DNA of 64,000 bases from Metaphire vulgaris (lineage: Eukaryota > Annelida > Clitellata > Crassiclitellata > Megascolecidae). Under the pieces are notes generated by a model. That model was given only the letters and a program-made list of their open reading frames with translations, did no database searches and had not been told where the DNA came from. Position 1 is the first letter of the stretch; every line of letters starts with the position of its first letter. The position numbers and the translations under genes are program-made. The DNA lies in the NCBI GenBank assembly GCA_018105865.1, contig CM030859.1, positions 2,378,501 through 2,442,500 of the forward strand, in the 5' to 3' direction. This document shows, one piece after another, positions 21,549 to 32,901 of this stretch.

Positions 21549-21955
21549 GGGCCATCCATAAAGTACGTCAGACTCCAGGGGCGAGCGAGGGGACATAAGG
21601 AAAGGTGTGATAGTTTGTGGCGGAGGATGGCAAGGACCATCGTGACGTCACACTTTCGGCATGGCTAAAACCTTTACATATACACGTTTGAAACGACCTT
21701 TTTATGTTCGCACTTTTTTGCCCGAGATATATAAAATTTCAAATCTCAATTATATTCTTCATCATTGCCGGAAGTTGAACATATGTTTCGCTGCTAAAAA
21801 TAGAACGAGAACTCGAACAAATTCAATAGAAAACCCGCGTGACGTAGTTTATGGACGACCCTTTAGGAGGGGCCTGAAAGTTGCGTCAGATTATGACAGA
21901 GGAAAGGGGTTTAAAAAACTGTAAAAGTAGCGTGAAGTATTTTATGGACGGCCCC
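21549..21955. mobile_element. GGGGCCATCCATAAAG miniature element, free copy
   Basis: Ends GGGGCCATCCATAAAGTACG and AGTATTTTATGGACGGCCCC; interior TTTGCCCGAGATATA and AGAAAACCCGCGTGACGTA match the copies at 18668-20192 and 46247-46795. 21956-22472 shows no gene. Confidence 0.85.
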
Positions 21956-22472
21956 AATGTGATAATCAGTATGCACTTTTATAGCATCAGTTCTTATGCA
22001 TAGAGGTATCTATCGATATACTGTAACAACAGCAAGCCCAGAAAATAATTCGAACAAGACTTTTCCAAAGCGTCATCGATTCTTTATCTGTTCTGTATGA
22101 ATATATTTCAAATCTTAGGCAGGCGTCAATCCCGTGAGGTCCTGGGCCCTCCAAAAAATTTGAGTGTGAGGGTCCATAAGCCATTGGAACCTCACAAAAA
22201 TCTGAATAAATCTATATTGCACCGTTGTAAGAATATTTAATAAATTGTTGTGCTGGATGGATAATACGCGTAGATATTATCAGCAAGTGGTATTTTGGAA
22301 CATTAATAGATAATAAGAATTATGCTAAAAGGGTTTGGATTAGGGTTAGGCACAACAACAGGTGGACCCTCACGACTTTTACTACTGATTGACGCCACTG
22401 AAATCTTGTAATACTTCAAATACAAAACTATCCACGTGATAACAGTGAGAAAGACGGGGCACAATGCAGTCG

Positions 22473-22648
22473 CAGTGGCGGCTCCACAGGGGGGCTCGTG
22501 CCCCCTATTGAGTGCCTGGCCTCCAAGTGCCCCTGTTGGGACCCTATACATAATACTACAAACCTAGCAAACAAATGGTTGGCCCCCATGATTAGAAGTT
22601 GCCACCCCAACGCCCCCACCCACTTGCCAAATCCTGGAGCCGCCACTG
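22473..22648. mobile_element. CAGTGGCGGCTCCA family, copy 3
   Basis: 176 bp with both ends; flanks TGCAGTCG and TTCAGTAG match at 6 of 8 positions. Confidence 0.88.
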
Positions 22649-22864
22649 TTCAGTAGTTAGGCTAAGTTTGCACCCAGTATTTCTCACTGTCATTGTGAGT
22701 GAGAAAGAGATCCTCAATTTCTCACTCATATATTAATATGATAGTTGACATTCAAATTAATAACTTCAACATGATCAGAATAACTGATAGCTGAATATTT
22801 ACTTTCCCTATGGCTGCATCACATGTGATGTTTTTTTAAAAAATTGCAATTGCCTATAGAGTAG

Positions 22865-23095
22865 CCTATTATGAAACTGGGAATGCACGAGACAATAATA
22901 GATAAAATCAGAGGAAGAAGAAAACTTAGATGGTACGGCCATGTACTGTAAGTAGAATGAAAGACAGCAGACTATCATGTAAGGCACTATAGGCCTACAC
23001 ATACACAGGAGGCAAGAGAGGAATTAGAGGAAGGCCAAAGCAAATAGTGGATGGATAATATCAAAGAAGACCTTGAAAGATACCAGATACCAGCA
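22865..23095 (+). mobile_element. RTE-like LINE C-terminal remnant
   Basis: Broken plus frames give HETIIDKIRGRRKLRWYGHV and, further on, GKRGIRGRPKQIV and DNIKEDLERYQ, the W-x-GH-x and GRP-rich end of RTE-type elements. 23096-23751 shows no gene; a run of GTTACTGTTAC-type repeats lies at 23115-23220. Confidence 0.65.
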
Positions 23096-23751
23096 CTGTT
23101 GGGTATGTTAATTTTGCAAAGTAATTAGTTACTGTTACTCGTTACTGGGTTTTAAATGTAATTTATTACTGTTACTTGTTACAAAACTTCAATTGTAACA
23201 TGTTACTGTTACTGTTACAGCCATATAAGTAACGAAATTACTCTGTTGTTGCAATCGACTATAATCGTTTTTAATTGATATCACAAACAATTTACACGGT
23301 TTATAGACTACAGATGATTAATGGAACTGTATTTCCAATATTAGATTAGCTGTCATGCATGATATTAATAAAATTAATTGAAATTATCATATTCCAATGT
23401 CAGTATGAAATAATGACAACAGTTTTAGTTTATACAGCTAAAGGCCACACCAGCAGTACATAGTTAACATAACATGTAAATGTTGGGGTGTTCATAAAAA
23501 TATAACTTCCAAAATATTATGCTTACTGGACGGTTTCCCATGCTACTATCAATATTGAATGCAGATAATTTTTATTTCATATTTCTAGGACGTCCTGAGG
23601 TCCCGCAAAGCCCTTGAACATATGAACCCCAAACCATGAAAAAAACGACACGATAATTGGGACTAAATACTTCACGGCTGTCTAAAATAATCATAGACGT
23701 GTCATAATAGACTCATTTTGCTTGCATTATCATTGGGCCGTACCATAAAGT

Positions 23752-24000
23752 CAGTAGCGGTACAGAGGGAGGCGGTAGCCCCGGGCGCCGACCACATGGG
23801 GTGCCAAAATTGACTTGGCGGCCTTGATTTTTTTGCTTGTAAAACGTTTTTAGGCTTGGCCCTGGGCACCAACCACTCTCTGCACGCCACTGCATAACAG
23901 TGGCGTAGCGAGGGTATCCGGCGCCCGGGGGCAAAGTGTACCGTTGGCGGGACGAGAGAAAAAAGGTCGTCACATCGTCGGCGCCCCTCTTCGTGCAGTG
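23752..24000. mobile_element. Two adjoining CAGT(G/A)GCG-ended elements
   Basis: 23752-23892 runs from CAGTAGCGGTACAGAGGG to GCACGCCACTG. At 23898 another end CAGTGGCGTAGCGAGGG begins; its GGGGCAAAGTGTACCGTTGG is the inverse of the right part of the element at 55359-55541. Confidence 0.65.
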
Positions 24001-24004
24001 CTGA

Positions 24005-24124
24005 CTTTGAAAGACACCGATGGGAGAGACTAACAACAGAAAACGATAAATGGAGAAGTTTTGTGTCTAGCTATTGCCGCTAATGAGCTGGCAGAAAGCA
24101 AATATGATTATGATGATGATGATG

Positions 24125-24173
<49 letters not shown>

Positions 24174-24175
24174 GC
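24005..24175 (+). mobile_element. RTE-like LINE 3' end with (GAT)n/(ATT)n tail
   Basis: Reads DRHRWERLTTENDKWRSFV before stops, then GTGTCTAGCTATTGCCGC as in 8860-8890, then a GAT and ATT microsatellite tail (24108-24172). Confidence 0.6.
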
Positions 24176-24609
24176 TAGCTAGCTAGCTAAGCGTATAATA
24201 GTTGTTTTATGCAGGACTAATAGGAGGGAAAATTTCTCTTCCAAAACCACAACATCTCCATCCCAAATCCCAGCACTGACGCAAATTTTGGCAATGAACT
24301 GTTTCTCTTCCCCTCCAGCCAAGTCAATCCCCCCAAGTCTTGGAGTCTGGATAAAACACTGGCGTATATGGGCCTATTGCTCCAAATAACCACATACCAT
24401 TGTTGATCGATCCAATTCTTTGTATCCATTAGTCGAAGAAGCTTCATCGAGATAATGTCGAATATACAATTAACACACTGGACTCCAATGCCATGCAAAA
24501 ATCAATTGTGTCAGTATATCTAGAAATTTGTGCATTCAACGTTGTCTCGCTAATCGCTTGAATTTGATGACGAGCATAAGGGCGAGTAGCACAGTATAAG
24601 GAATCTGGA

Positions 24610-25060
24610 TAAATAAGTAAGATCTCGTGAATTTCTACAGCGCTTTCGAAGAAGGCACCGTAGTAGCTGTTTATTCGAAGGATGCTTAATCTATAACAGG
24701 GGTTTTCCCAAAAAATTTATGAAGGTCAAATGTTATATATATATATATATATATATATAAACAAAATATATACACATATATGTATATATATATATACGAT
24801 ATATACATATATAAACAAACGCAGGTCATAATTAATAGAAAACAGGTAACCTGAAAGCAGAACATTTAAAAATATTTCTCAAGCATTAGGAAAAGTTATT
24901 ACTTATCGTTTCAGTGTCTTCGCGGACCATTTCACACCCTTGGCGGGACGGATCTGGCCCGCGGACCGCCAGTTGAATAACTCTGATCTGTACTATTGAA
25001 ATACAGCCACAGTCGAGGTTTAGTGGTCAGCCGGGCAAGGTCAGTTCCAGAGATCAGTCA
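24610..25060 (-). mobile_element. (CTTA)n-tailed SINE split by a miniature element
   Basis: SINE part one is 24610-24696, part two about 24986-25060 (GGTCAGCCGGGCAAGGTCAG). Between them 24697-24985 starts CAGGGGTTTTCCCAAAAA and ends CCGCCAGTTGAATAACTCTG, with partial 8-bp duplication ATCTATAA/ATCTGTAC. (TA)n lies at 24733-24800. Confidence 0.75.
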
Positions 25061-25817
25061 GAGAGGAAGTATGGAAGCAGCAAGGCAGATTATGAAAAAG
25101 AAACTGAAAGTGACGTTGATTTAAGTTTAGATTTAAGCCTAATAGTATTACTGTGAGACAAAAATCGTCCGAAATCTGCATCAATTTCAGAGTGCGGCTA
25201 ATGGTACAGAAGTATGGCATGGTATGGTATAGGGCAGTTTTCTCAACCTATGTACCGCGGCTCACAACTGTGCCGCACAGTGGCGGGTTAACATTTTTGG
25301 TCTCGGAACACATATTTGCATGGATGACCACCGGATAAATATTTAATTATTTTGTGAACCTATAGTCTACAACTCTACTTAGTGTCGATGAAACTTTAGA
25401 ATTTTTCAAAATCTCGGAAAACTTTCGGAAAAGTTGCAGGTTTACAGATTAAGTGTGGAAAAGTGGCGATGACCTTTTTTGCTTGTCAAGCTTTTCATTA
25501 CGTTGCGTGACAAGTATTGGTTGCATGTAGGTCCTACGCGAATTTCTGTTTTACAATTTCTTTTGAAACGTAAGTTTATATTCCGAAAATGAAGTTTTTA
25601 AAAAAGAAAGACATTATTAAAACATTGTTAATTGAAAAGGTGGGCCCCTAAATTTTAATTTTGCAGGTGGGCCCTGTACCGATGTACCATTTGCACCGTG
25701 GCAAATCTGCCACTGGTCCTGCGGATGCGATCGAAGTGTGCCGTGACAAAATGTCCGAAAATAGTAAGATAAAAATTGCATGGCATTAAAGTTAATTATA
25801 AATTAATATAGGATAAG
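25061..25817. other. Degenerate repeat remnants, no gene
   Basis: CAGTTTTCTCAACCTATGTA at 25235 begins a degraded element with CGCGGCTCAC; GATGACCTTTTTTGCTTGTC lies at 25469. No clear second end and no gene seen. Confidence 0.4.
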
Positions 25818-26236
25818 GGGTTGTTCATTAATTACGCCAACAAATTAGGGGATGGGTTTGAAAAAATTTGACAGTTGCTGACAGGGGGGTCAAGAGAAGT
25901 TGACGTCAACAATTTCATTTTTTTACAAATGATAAAAAATAGGAAATTTCATGGAATACTATTTATTACAATGAAAAAAAGCCTGACAAACAAGAAAAAA
26001 GATCATCACCACCACATTATGACACTTGATGAACAAAAGAAAGGGGAAAAGGTATCATCTCTGCAAAAATAATAACCTTCTAAACATTTTACGGGGACTC
26101 GCCACTCGTCTTAGTGGTTGGGGGTCAAAAGTTTTTGACATAATTATAGGGGGATCACTGAAAGTTGACAGTGGTTGACAAGGGGAGGGAGTCAAAAATT
26201 TTCCAAAAAATGTTGACATAATTAATGAACAACCCC
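25818..26236. mobile_element. GGGGTTGTTCATTAATTACG inverted-repeat element
   Basis: Ends GGGGTTGTTCATTAATTACG and CATAATTAATGAACAACCCC bound 419 bp, flanked by TAA on both sides, which would fit a 3-bp target site as in PIF/Harbinger. Relatives: 57212-57633, and half copies at 16397 and 17318. Confidence 0.8.
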
Positions 26237-27180
26237 TAACCCTGAACTGAAATAAAACATGAAATCGCACGGAAATATTAATTTATAGACATAATCAGCT
26301 CACTTCATCTGCTTGGAGACGGCACTCAACTAGGACATCAATAAATGGATGGTTCTAGTTTTTTAAAGGCACAGTATCAACGGCATGTGATGTGAAGGCG
26401 TTCTCACCACTGACCCAGATCAAAAGTATAACACGTCGGATGTTTATATGCACTTGAAAACGACTTACGAATGTGCCTGTCAAGCGCCGTTCACGCTCGC
26501 GTTGAAACACTTTCACAGTCTTTGCAAAGTGGCATTAACCCACCATGTAAGCGCGTTTTTAGGAGTGGGGATTATAAGGAAAAGTACAGGAAAAGGGGCT
26601 ATAATAATAGAAATAGTTTTAGGGGGCGTCATCTTGTGGGTCAGAGATAGTTGTCGAGATGTGTTGAAAGGACAGAGCACACTACTGTTTGTGGTTTAAT
26701 TATTAGTTTAATAAATATAATTTTTGAGTTAGAAGATGGCGGTGTTTGAAGGATTTGTTAACCGTTTACACCCACCATGGTTGGTCACTCGATTACTATG
26801 GATAGTAACTATTAGCAACTGCTATAGGTGCAATAATTCATAGTTTTCGTTTATCCTTATCGACAGTTCTGCGTGTTTATATAACTTTAGTTTCGTTCAC
26901 AGACTGTGAGTGATTTCAAGCACTTTGTTTTGCTTCTGGATTTTCATGAATGACTGACAAATTATTCTTGTAATATTAGTAGTGATGTCAAACTAAAGAA
27001 TGCATTTGTCGTCCTAAAATGCAGTACAGTACAGGTACTGTAGTCGTTTACACGCTTAGTTCACTTTTATATTCGCAGAGCAATGTACACTGTACGCTGT
27101 AGATGGATGAATGATCAATGTTACATGCTGTCAAGAAAACTTGTACCTCTGCAGAACTGTAGTTATTAGGGCATCTGTAG
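26237..27180. other. No firm gene; small ORF at 26736-26843
   Basis: A short frame after AGAAGATGGCGG encodes 35 residues starting MAVFEGFVNRLHPPWLVTRL and ends in TAG; it has a good start context but no recognised family. A frame at 26448 ending near a GTAAGC donor was judged too weak. Confidence 0.25.
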
Positions 27181-27480
27181 CAGGGTTATTTCTAGGATTG
27201 TGAATTGGGGAGGGGGTGTCGGTAAAATTTGGGTGTCTCTGCCAAATCTTAAAAAAGTCTGACAAGCAAAAAAAACGTAATCAGGTCTTCAAAAAAGTCT
27301 GACAACCTAAAAAACGTCATCAAGAGAAATAAAATTCTTCTCGAAGGGGTGGGGTGTTCAGAGGCTATTAACGGTACATACCACATACTTGCCATTGTTA
27401 GATTAGCTTTTGGGGGGGTACCGACCTCAAATTGGGTGGTGGTGTTGTGGGGGTGTTAGGGTTTTTTTTAAATATCCCTG
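27181..27480. mobile_element. CAGGGTTATTTCTAG family, copy 2
   Basis: 300 bp from CAGGGTTATTTCTAGGATT to AAATATCCCTG; flanks ATCTGTAG and GTCTGTAG match at 7 of 8. Interior CTGACAAGCAAAAAAAACG is the shared motif. Confidence 0.88.
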
Positions 27481-27710
27481 GTCTGTAGACTAATAGTAAC
27501 TGTTAATAGTATATTAATCAATGTAAATTTACAGGGTTTTTGTATCCGGTGTGCCGTTTACTGTTTGATTTTTGGCTAATGTGCCTTGGCACCACTTTAG
27601 ATGGATGAATGATTGGACCTGCTATTAACGCTACATGCTCCCAAGAAAACTTCTACCTGTGTAGAACTGTAGCTATTAGTTATTAAGTAGGCTATTAGTT
27701 AATTTAATAG

Positions 27711-28235
27711 GGCCATCCACAAATGACGTGGGTGCACTTGGGGTCAAACATTTGTGACGATTTGTGACGAGAGGTGGGGCAGTGGCGGCTCCACAGGAGG
27801 GTTCGGGGGGCCCGTGCCTTCCTATTGAGTACCTGCCCCCCCAGTGGCCCCCTGTTGAGACCCTATACTTAATACCACATACCTAACAACAAATGGTTGG
27901 CCCCATGATTAGAAGTTGCCACCCCAACGGCCCCCACTTGCCAAATCCTGGAGCCGCCACTGGTGGGGGTGGGTGGGTTTCGGAAATGTGACATCACACA
28001 ATTCTAAAAAAATTTATGTGGCGACCTTTTTTTGCTTGTCAGCATATTTCGAAGGGGAAAAAGATGAGGATGCCTTTTTTGTTTGTCAAGACTTTTCGGA
28101 AGACCAGAAGGGGCGGTGAACCCGTTGTTACGTCATATTTTAGGGGGTCTGACTTTTTGTTGCGACGTGCTACGAAGGGGGCGAGGGTCAAAAACTGCCA
28201 AAATCGCGTTGCATCATTTATGGACGAGCTCTTAA
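27711..28235. mobile_element. GGGCCATCCACAAATGACG element containing CAGTGGCGGCTCCA copy 4
   Basis: Outer ends GGGCCATCCACAAATGACG and ATCATTTATGGACGAGCTC are degraded. Inside, 27780-27962 is a complete CAGTGGCGGCTCCA..TGGAGCCGCCACTG element. Two copies of the GACCTTTTTTTGCTTGTCA motif follow at 28022 and 28067. Confidence 0.75.
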
Positions 28236-28859
28236 TCAATGTAAATGTACAACACTTTTTATATCCGGTTTGTGGTTTACTGTTTGATTTTTGGCTAATG
28301 TGCCTTGGCTAGAAAAAGATCTGGAAGCTCTGGTTTAATAGGGCCCGATACCCGTCGCGAGTCCTGAGAAAAGTTACCGTCTCCACTAGAAAATTCTGAG
28401 AAGACATTTGCAGATACGGAAGTCGAGAGTCGCGGAAACCTGCGATTTCATATCCTAGCAGTAGGCAAAACTTTAACTGAAGATGAGAAACAATAGTAGT
28501 GCTGTCAGCTATAGGCCTAGTTGGGTCATTATACAGAATCCTCCAGATGGTATTGGTGACAGTGAAAACCGAATCAAATTACTGTCATATACTGACACCT
28601 TATCGACAGCATCTGATGACTGATGTGTGATCTGCTCTGTGCATGTTTCTCATTCACTATAGGAGCCTAATCATGGGTCTAGTAGAGAAACCTATTTTAT
28701 TCGGAGCAAAGTGTCTGCGCCAATCAGACTCTAATTTTTTTTGTAGAAGCCCGAGTTAGGGTTTGCTGTTGTTTCAACTGCGATGCGATGCTCTCTTTCT
28801 GCGCGAGGAATCTACATTGAAATTGTATTGTAACAAAGACAGATTTTCATATACTGTAT
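28236..28859. other. No gene seen
   Basis: Unique-looking AT-rich sequence without recognisable exon or repeat. Confidence 0.35.
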
Positions 28860-29345
28860 AGATTAGACATAAAGATTAGTTCCTGCAGTGGTTTCTAGGA
28901 AATCCACTCAATAACCATCGTCAGGCCCTGTTATTATTAATTATCAGTGTTTGAACTGTCAGCGGTGGAACAGGGGTATCAGGTTAAATTATTCGGCGTT
29001 TGCGGATTGAACGGACTTATGCTCCTCCTAAGCCACTTAAAATTCACATTAATATGCTCTATTATGACAAACACTAACAGGATGTCGGTCGGGTAATTCT
29101 GCAGATTTCCTCCAGGCCTCGGTGACATAAGGCCCCCAATCACGTGACCGCCACTTTAATTGCAATTATTGCACCCCCCCACTCAGCACAGCACCCAATT
29201 TGCGATGTGTTTGTTACCTCGGAGTTCTGAACTCAAACTAATTTTCGAGTCTGGTCGGAAAGACCTGTTCTAAGCGTAATAACGTGTATGCGACCATTAC
29301 AACAGAAGACTTCGGTGAAAGTGCGAATAATTACTTGCTGTAGGA
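28860..29345 (+). repeat. Duplicated block upstream of gene C (sister: 51375-51835)
   Basis: The sequences share, in order, ATTAGACATAAAG, CACTCAATAACCATCGTCAG, GCACCCAATTTGCG, ACCTCGGAGTTCTG, GTCTGGTCGGAAA and ACAGAAGACTT. The copies stand about 4.0 kb upstream of gene C and 4.2 kb upstream of gene D. It may be a dispersed repeat rather than part of one large duplication. Confidence 0.7.
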
Positions 29346-29715
29346 CAGCGGTTCTCAACCTCTGGGTCGCGACCCCGACGGGGGTCGAATGACGATTTGC
29401 CAGGGGTCGCCTGAAACTTTCGGAAATATGGGGTTGTATCTTTTTTGATGCGCAAAACTTGTAATTGTACAAAATTTTCCCATTAAGTAAAGTAAAGTAA
29501 GTAAAGTAAAATCTCGTAAACTTATACAGCGCCCCGGAAAGCAGCACAGCAGTAGCTGCTTATTCTTATGCGCTTACTCTTTCTTGAAATAGCTATAGAC
29601 AAGGTGGTTTGTCGGCCGGGCAAAGGTCAGTGTATCTATGAGGCGTCGGGTCAGGTTGTTGTTGCTATGGGGGACATGACTTTTCGAATAGGTTAGTAGT
29701 TAGTAGTTAGTAGTT

Positions 29716-29764
<49 letters not shown>

Positions 29765-29997
29765 TAGTAGTTAGGCCTACTAGTTATTTTTACTATAACT
29801 GCCATTCGAGGATAGGCATTGCAGACAATTGAATCAGAATGATTTCAAACATTTTAATTGTTATAGCGTTATTATTTGTAACAGTTTACAGTACATTATA
29901 AACGAAAGTGATTTACGGTCGGGGGTCGCCACATCATGGGGAATTGAATTGAAGGGGTCGCGGCACTGTAAAGGTTGAGAACCGCTGCTGTAGGGCT
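29346..29997. mobile_element. hAT-like element, CAGCGGTTCTCAACC ends
   Basis: 652 bp with ends CAGCGGTTCTCAACCTCTGG and AGGTTGAGAACCGCTG; flanks CTGTAGGA/CTGTAGGG. A (CTTA)n-type SINE (29493-29650) and an (AGT)n run (about 29711-29764) lie inside. Confidence 0.9.
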
Positions 29998-30042
29998 TGA
30001 TTTTATTTATGGCGCGTTAACCAAAGTATAATGACTATAGAT

Positions 30043-30374
30043 CAGCGGTTCTCGAACTTTTTAAGATTTCTTGCGTGGCGGTCCCTTAGAAACTTTTCGA
30101 TGACTCGCGGACCTTATAAAATTTGAATTTAAGATTAACTGTAATATAATTAATACATAGGCTACTTGCTTTTTCAATCAAGTATTTAATCAGAAATTGC
30201 AGCTCTCAATCGTCAAGTTTAAATTCAAATGGAACCAGCACTCTTAGAGCCATCAGTGTGTTTTGTGTTCTGAGGTGTTTGTGAGATATCTTGAGAAAGA
30301 TATCCCTTTGCGGTCCCCCTCAAACCGCTTGGCGGTTCCCTATGAAACCGCGGACCCCAGTTTGAGAACCACTG
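30043..30374. mobile_element. hAT-like miniature element, CAGCGGTTCTCGAAC ends
   Basis: 332 bp; ends CAGCGGTTCTCGAAC and CAGTTTGAGAACCACTG, exact 8-bp duplication CTATAGAT (30035-30042, 30375-30382). Confidence 0.94.
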
Positions 30375-30629
30375 CTATAGATAGTTAATGGCATACTATT
30401 AGTCGGATAGGCCTATATCGCTAGCGGGACCATTTGAACAGTCGTATTTACATTTAATATAAATTTGAAATTTTAGATTCGTTATAAGAGTTTCAGTGAA
30501 GAAGACGAAGAAAGGCGCTCTACTGGAGGCAGTTCATTTCCACTGGTTATTCAATGTTGTAGATTCAAAAGATGGATGGTAAGATGTTTGGAAAACAATC
30601 TGGTGCAATAAACCTACTTAAGGTTATTG

Positions 30630-31364
30630 CAGACTTGTCCATGGGTTGGGTTAACACGTGGGTTGGGTTTGGTTGAGTTGGGTCCAGATTATGAAAACAT
30701 TAATGGGCTGGGTTGTGCTTCGCCAGCGTACCTTTTAACTACGTTAAATATAGGTTTTCTGTTTACTGCCTTGACAATAGCCGTAGATTCTTGTATTATG
30801 CCATATTGACTGGAAGCTCTTAATGGCGCCATATACGTTAGCCTAGATCCCATCTCAGGCAAAGCATTCAATAGTCTTTACATATCGGATCAGAGCAATT
30901 CAGATTGATAAAATCATGAGTACGGCTTTTGTCGACTTGTCTGTATACATTCCTTAAACCGGCCACAGCTAGTTGGCAAAGCGCATCAAAGTAAGATCCT
31001 TTCATATATTTTAATGGTTTCATGGTTTTATAATTTAGTACACTATAAAATCTAACATGGCAAGGACAAGTGCTGTCGAACGTACAGGAGTGCTCAAGTA
31101 GCGGTCTAGATAAACACTTTCGTCATGTGCTTGAGTGAAGTTCATAATGAAAACCTTTGGTTATAAGAACATTTAACGTTGGTTTGACGTCGGTTGGAAT
31201 AGGTATTTACTGCATTTTAAAAAGTGCGATTGTACGTTCACGTTTTCGCCGGGTTGCGATGAGTTGGACTGGTTTGGGTCAGCGGACAGGAATTTCATTT
31301 GGGTTGGGTTGGGAAGTTGGTGGATTGGGTTTGGGTTTAGAAAACCGACCCATGGACAGCTCTG
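30630..31364. mobile_element. hAT-like element, CAGACTTGTCCATGGGTTGG ends
   Basis: 735 bp with inverted ends CAGACTTGTCCATGGGTTGG and CGACCCATGGACAGCTCTG and an exact 8-bp duplication GGTTATTG (30622-30629, 31365-31372). GGGTTGGGTT repeats lie inside both ends. No transposase frame. Confidence 0.94.
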
Positions 31365-32380
31365 GGTTATTGTAGGCTAACTGTTGCTCTTTATTAACAG
31401 AATGTCAAATCTGCTTAAACTGTTGGATACTATTAGTGGCTATGGCGCTGCGCTATGACATTATCGAATGTTTTAACCAATTTCGAATTTTAGCATACAC
31501 TATAGTTTGAGCGATCCTAACCTTACGAATTTCGGGATTTAGTGGCTCGATAACATTGTCGATAGATTGATCTCTTTCTCGGTTTATTCGGTGAAATCTG
31601 GTAAATGCGTAAACATGTCCTATAGAGTAGCGGTTCTTTACATTTTTGTGATTACATACCCCTGAAACAAGTATAAGAAAGCGAAGTACCCTCCCACGCC
31701 CGCCCGCCATGGGCGTAAAACCCGGGGGGACGGCGGGGGACGGTCCCCCGAATAATTAGTTGGCGGGGGACAGAGTATCAATTATCCCCCAATGTTTGGG
31801 CTATATGGTAAAAAAATTATATTCTACCCCATGATGTTGATGCCAGAATTTCGCCAAATCCACATTCTCTCACTTCGGATGACCTTTTTTTGCTTGTCAG
31901 GGTATTTGGAGAGGGAAAAATATAAAAATATCAGGATGACCTTCCTTTTGGCTTGTCAAGACGTATTTCATGGGCAATTTAAAGTCCCGACCATACTATG
32001 CAATATCGCCCCCCAAAATGGGGGGATATTTATATTTCTGGAAGGTCAACTTTTTAAAAATTATTCTATCCCCCCAATGTTTACGCCAGGCTTACGCCCC
32101 TGCCGCCCGCCCACCCACCCACAAGCGCACCTTATCCCAAATCAAAAGTTTATGCTGCTCAATATATATTGGAAAAATATAGACCATTTTGTGCGCATAC
32201 CGGATAGTGGAATTGTTCTTTAGAATTTCTAATTTAGTGCAGTTTCTGTACAGAAAATAAATTGCAGTAAAGTCTTTAAAACAGGCCTTTTCCGGATCAT
32301 TCTGCGTACGGCCCACGGCGTCCTTCTAGTACCCCTCGGTTAAGAACCCTCTGCCTTAGAGCGACATTCGACAATTCAGC
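31365..32380. other. Repeat-rich, no gene; miniature element remnant 31700-32110
   Basis: 31700-32110 is G/C-run-rich, holds two GATGACC..TTGCTTGTCA motifs (31878, 31935) and CCAATGTTTACGCCAGGCTT, close to 4560-4765. Frames here are repeat-derived. Confidence 0.45.
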
Positions 32381-32600
32381 AGCAACCATCAGTGGTGTAA
32401 CCAGGATTCCGGAATACGGGACACCAATGCTTACATGGAGCACCAGCTGAGAAATTTTAGAGTAATATTAGAGGGCAGTGGGTTCGAATCAGACCCTAGG
32501 CACTGCGTAGTAACTATGGGCAATTTGTTCAACCCTTAATTGCTCCCCACTTACGACTCTTCACTTTGTGAATAACATAACGTTCGTTAGCAACCATGTA
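32380..32600 (+). mobile_element. SINE (family 2), copy 1
   Basis: CAGTGGGTTCGAATCAGACC is a B-box-like part, followed by CACTGCGTAGTAACTATGGG and CTCCCCACTTACGACTCTT. The other copy at 61225-61375 has the same order. Confidence 0.65.
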
Positions 32601-32603
32601 ATA

Positions 32604-32757
32604 GGCCTAGGCCTAGGCCTAGGCCTAATAATAATAAGAAGAAGAAGAAGAAAAAGAAGAAGATGATGATGATGATGATGATTATGATGCTGATGATGAT
32701 GATGATGAAAAAACAATGATATTGATAATGATAAAGATGATGATGATGATGATGATG

Positions 32758-32822
<65 letters not shown>
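32604..32822. repeat. (GGCCTA)n then GAA/GAT/AAT microsatellites
   Basis: Four TAGGCCTA units (32604-32627), then AAG, GAT and AAT trinucleotide runs up to 32822. It ends ~80 bp before gene C. Confidence 0.9.
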
Positions 32823-32825
<3 letters not shown>

Positions 32826-32901
32826 TACAGGTTCATTCAGATATAAAAGAATGCGCTTGTAAATGTTGTAGAAGGAAAATGCACTACTAGTATTTGTATA
32901 G

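Noticed and set aside
26448..26553. Frame MHLKTTYECACQAPF.. ending at a GTAAGC donor
   Set aside because: Short, no acceptor or start context and no recognised family; chance cannot be excluded.
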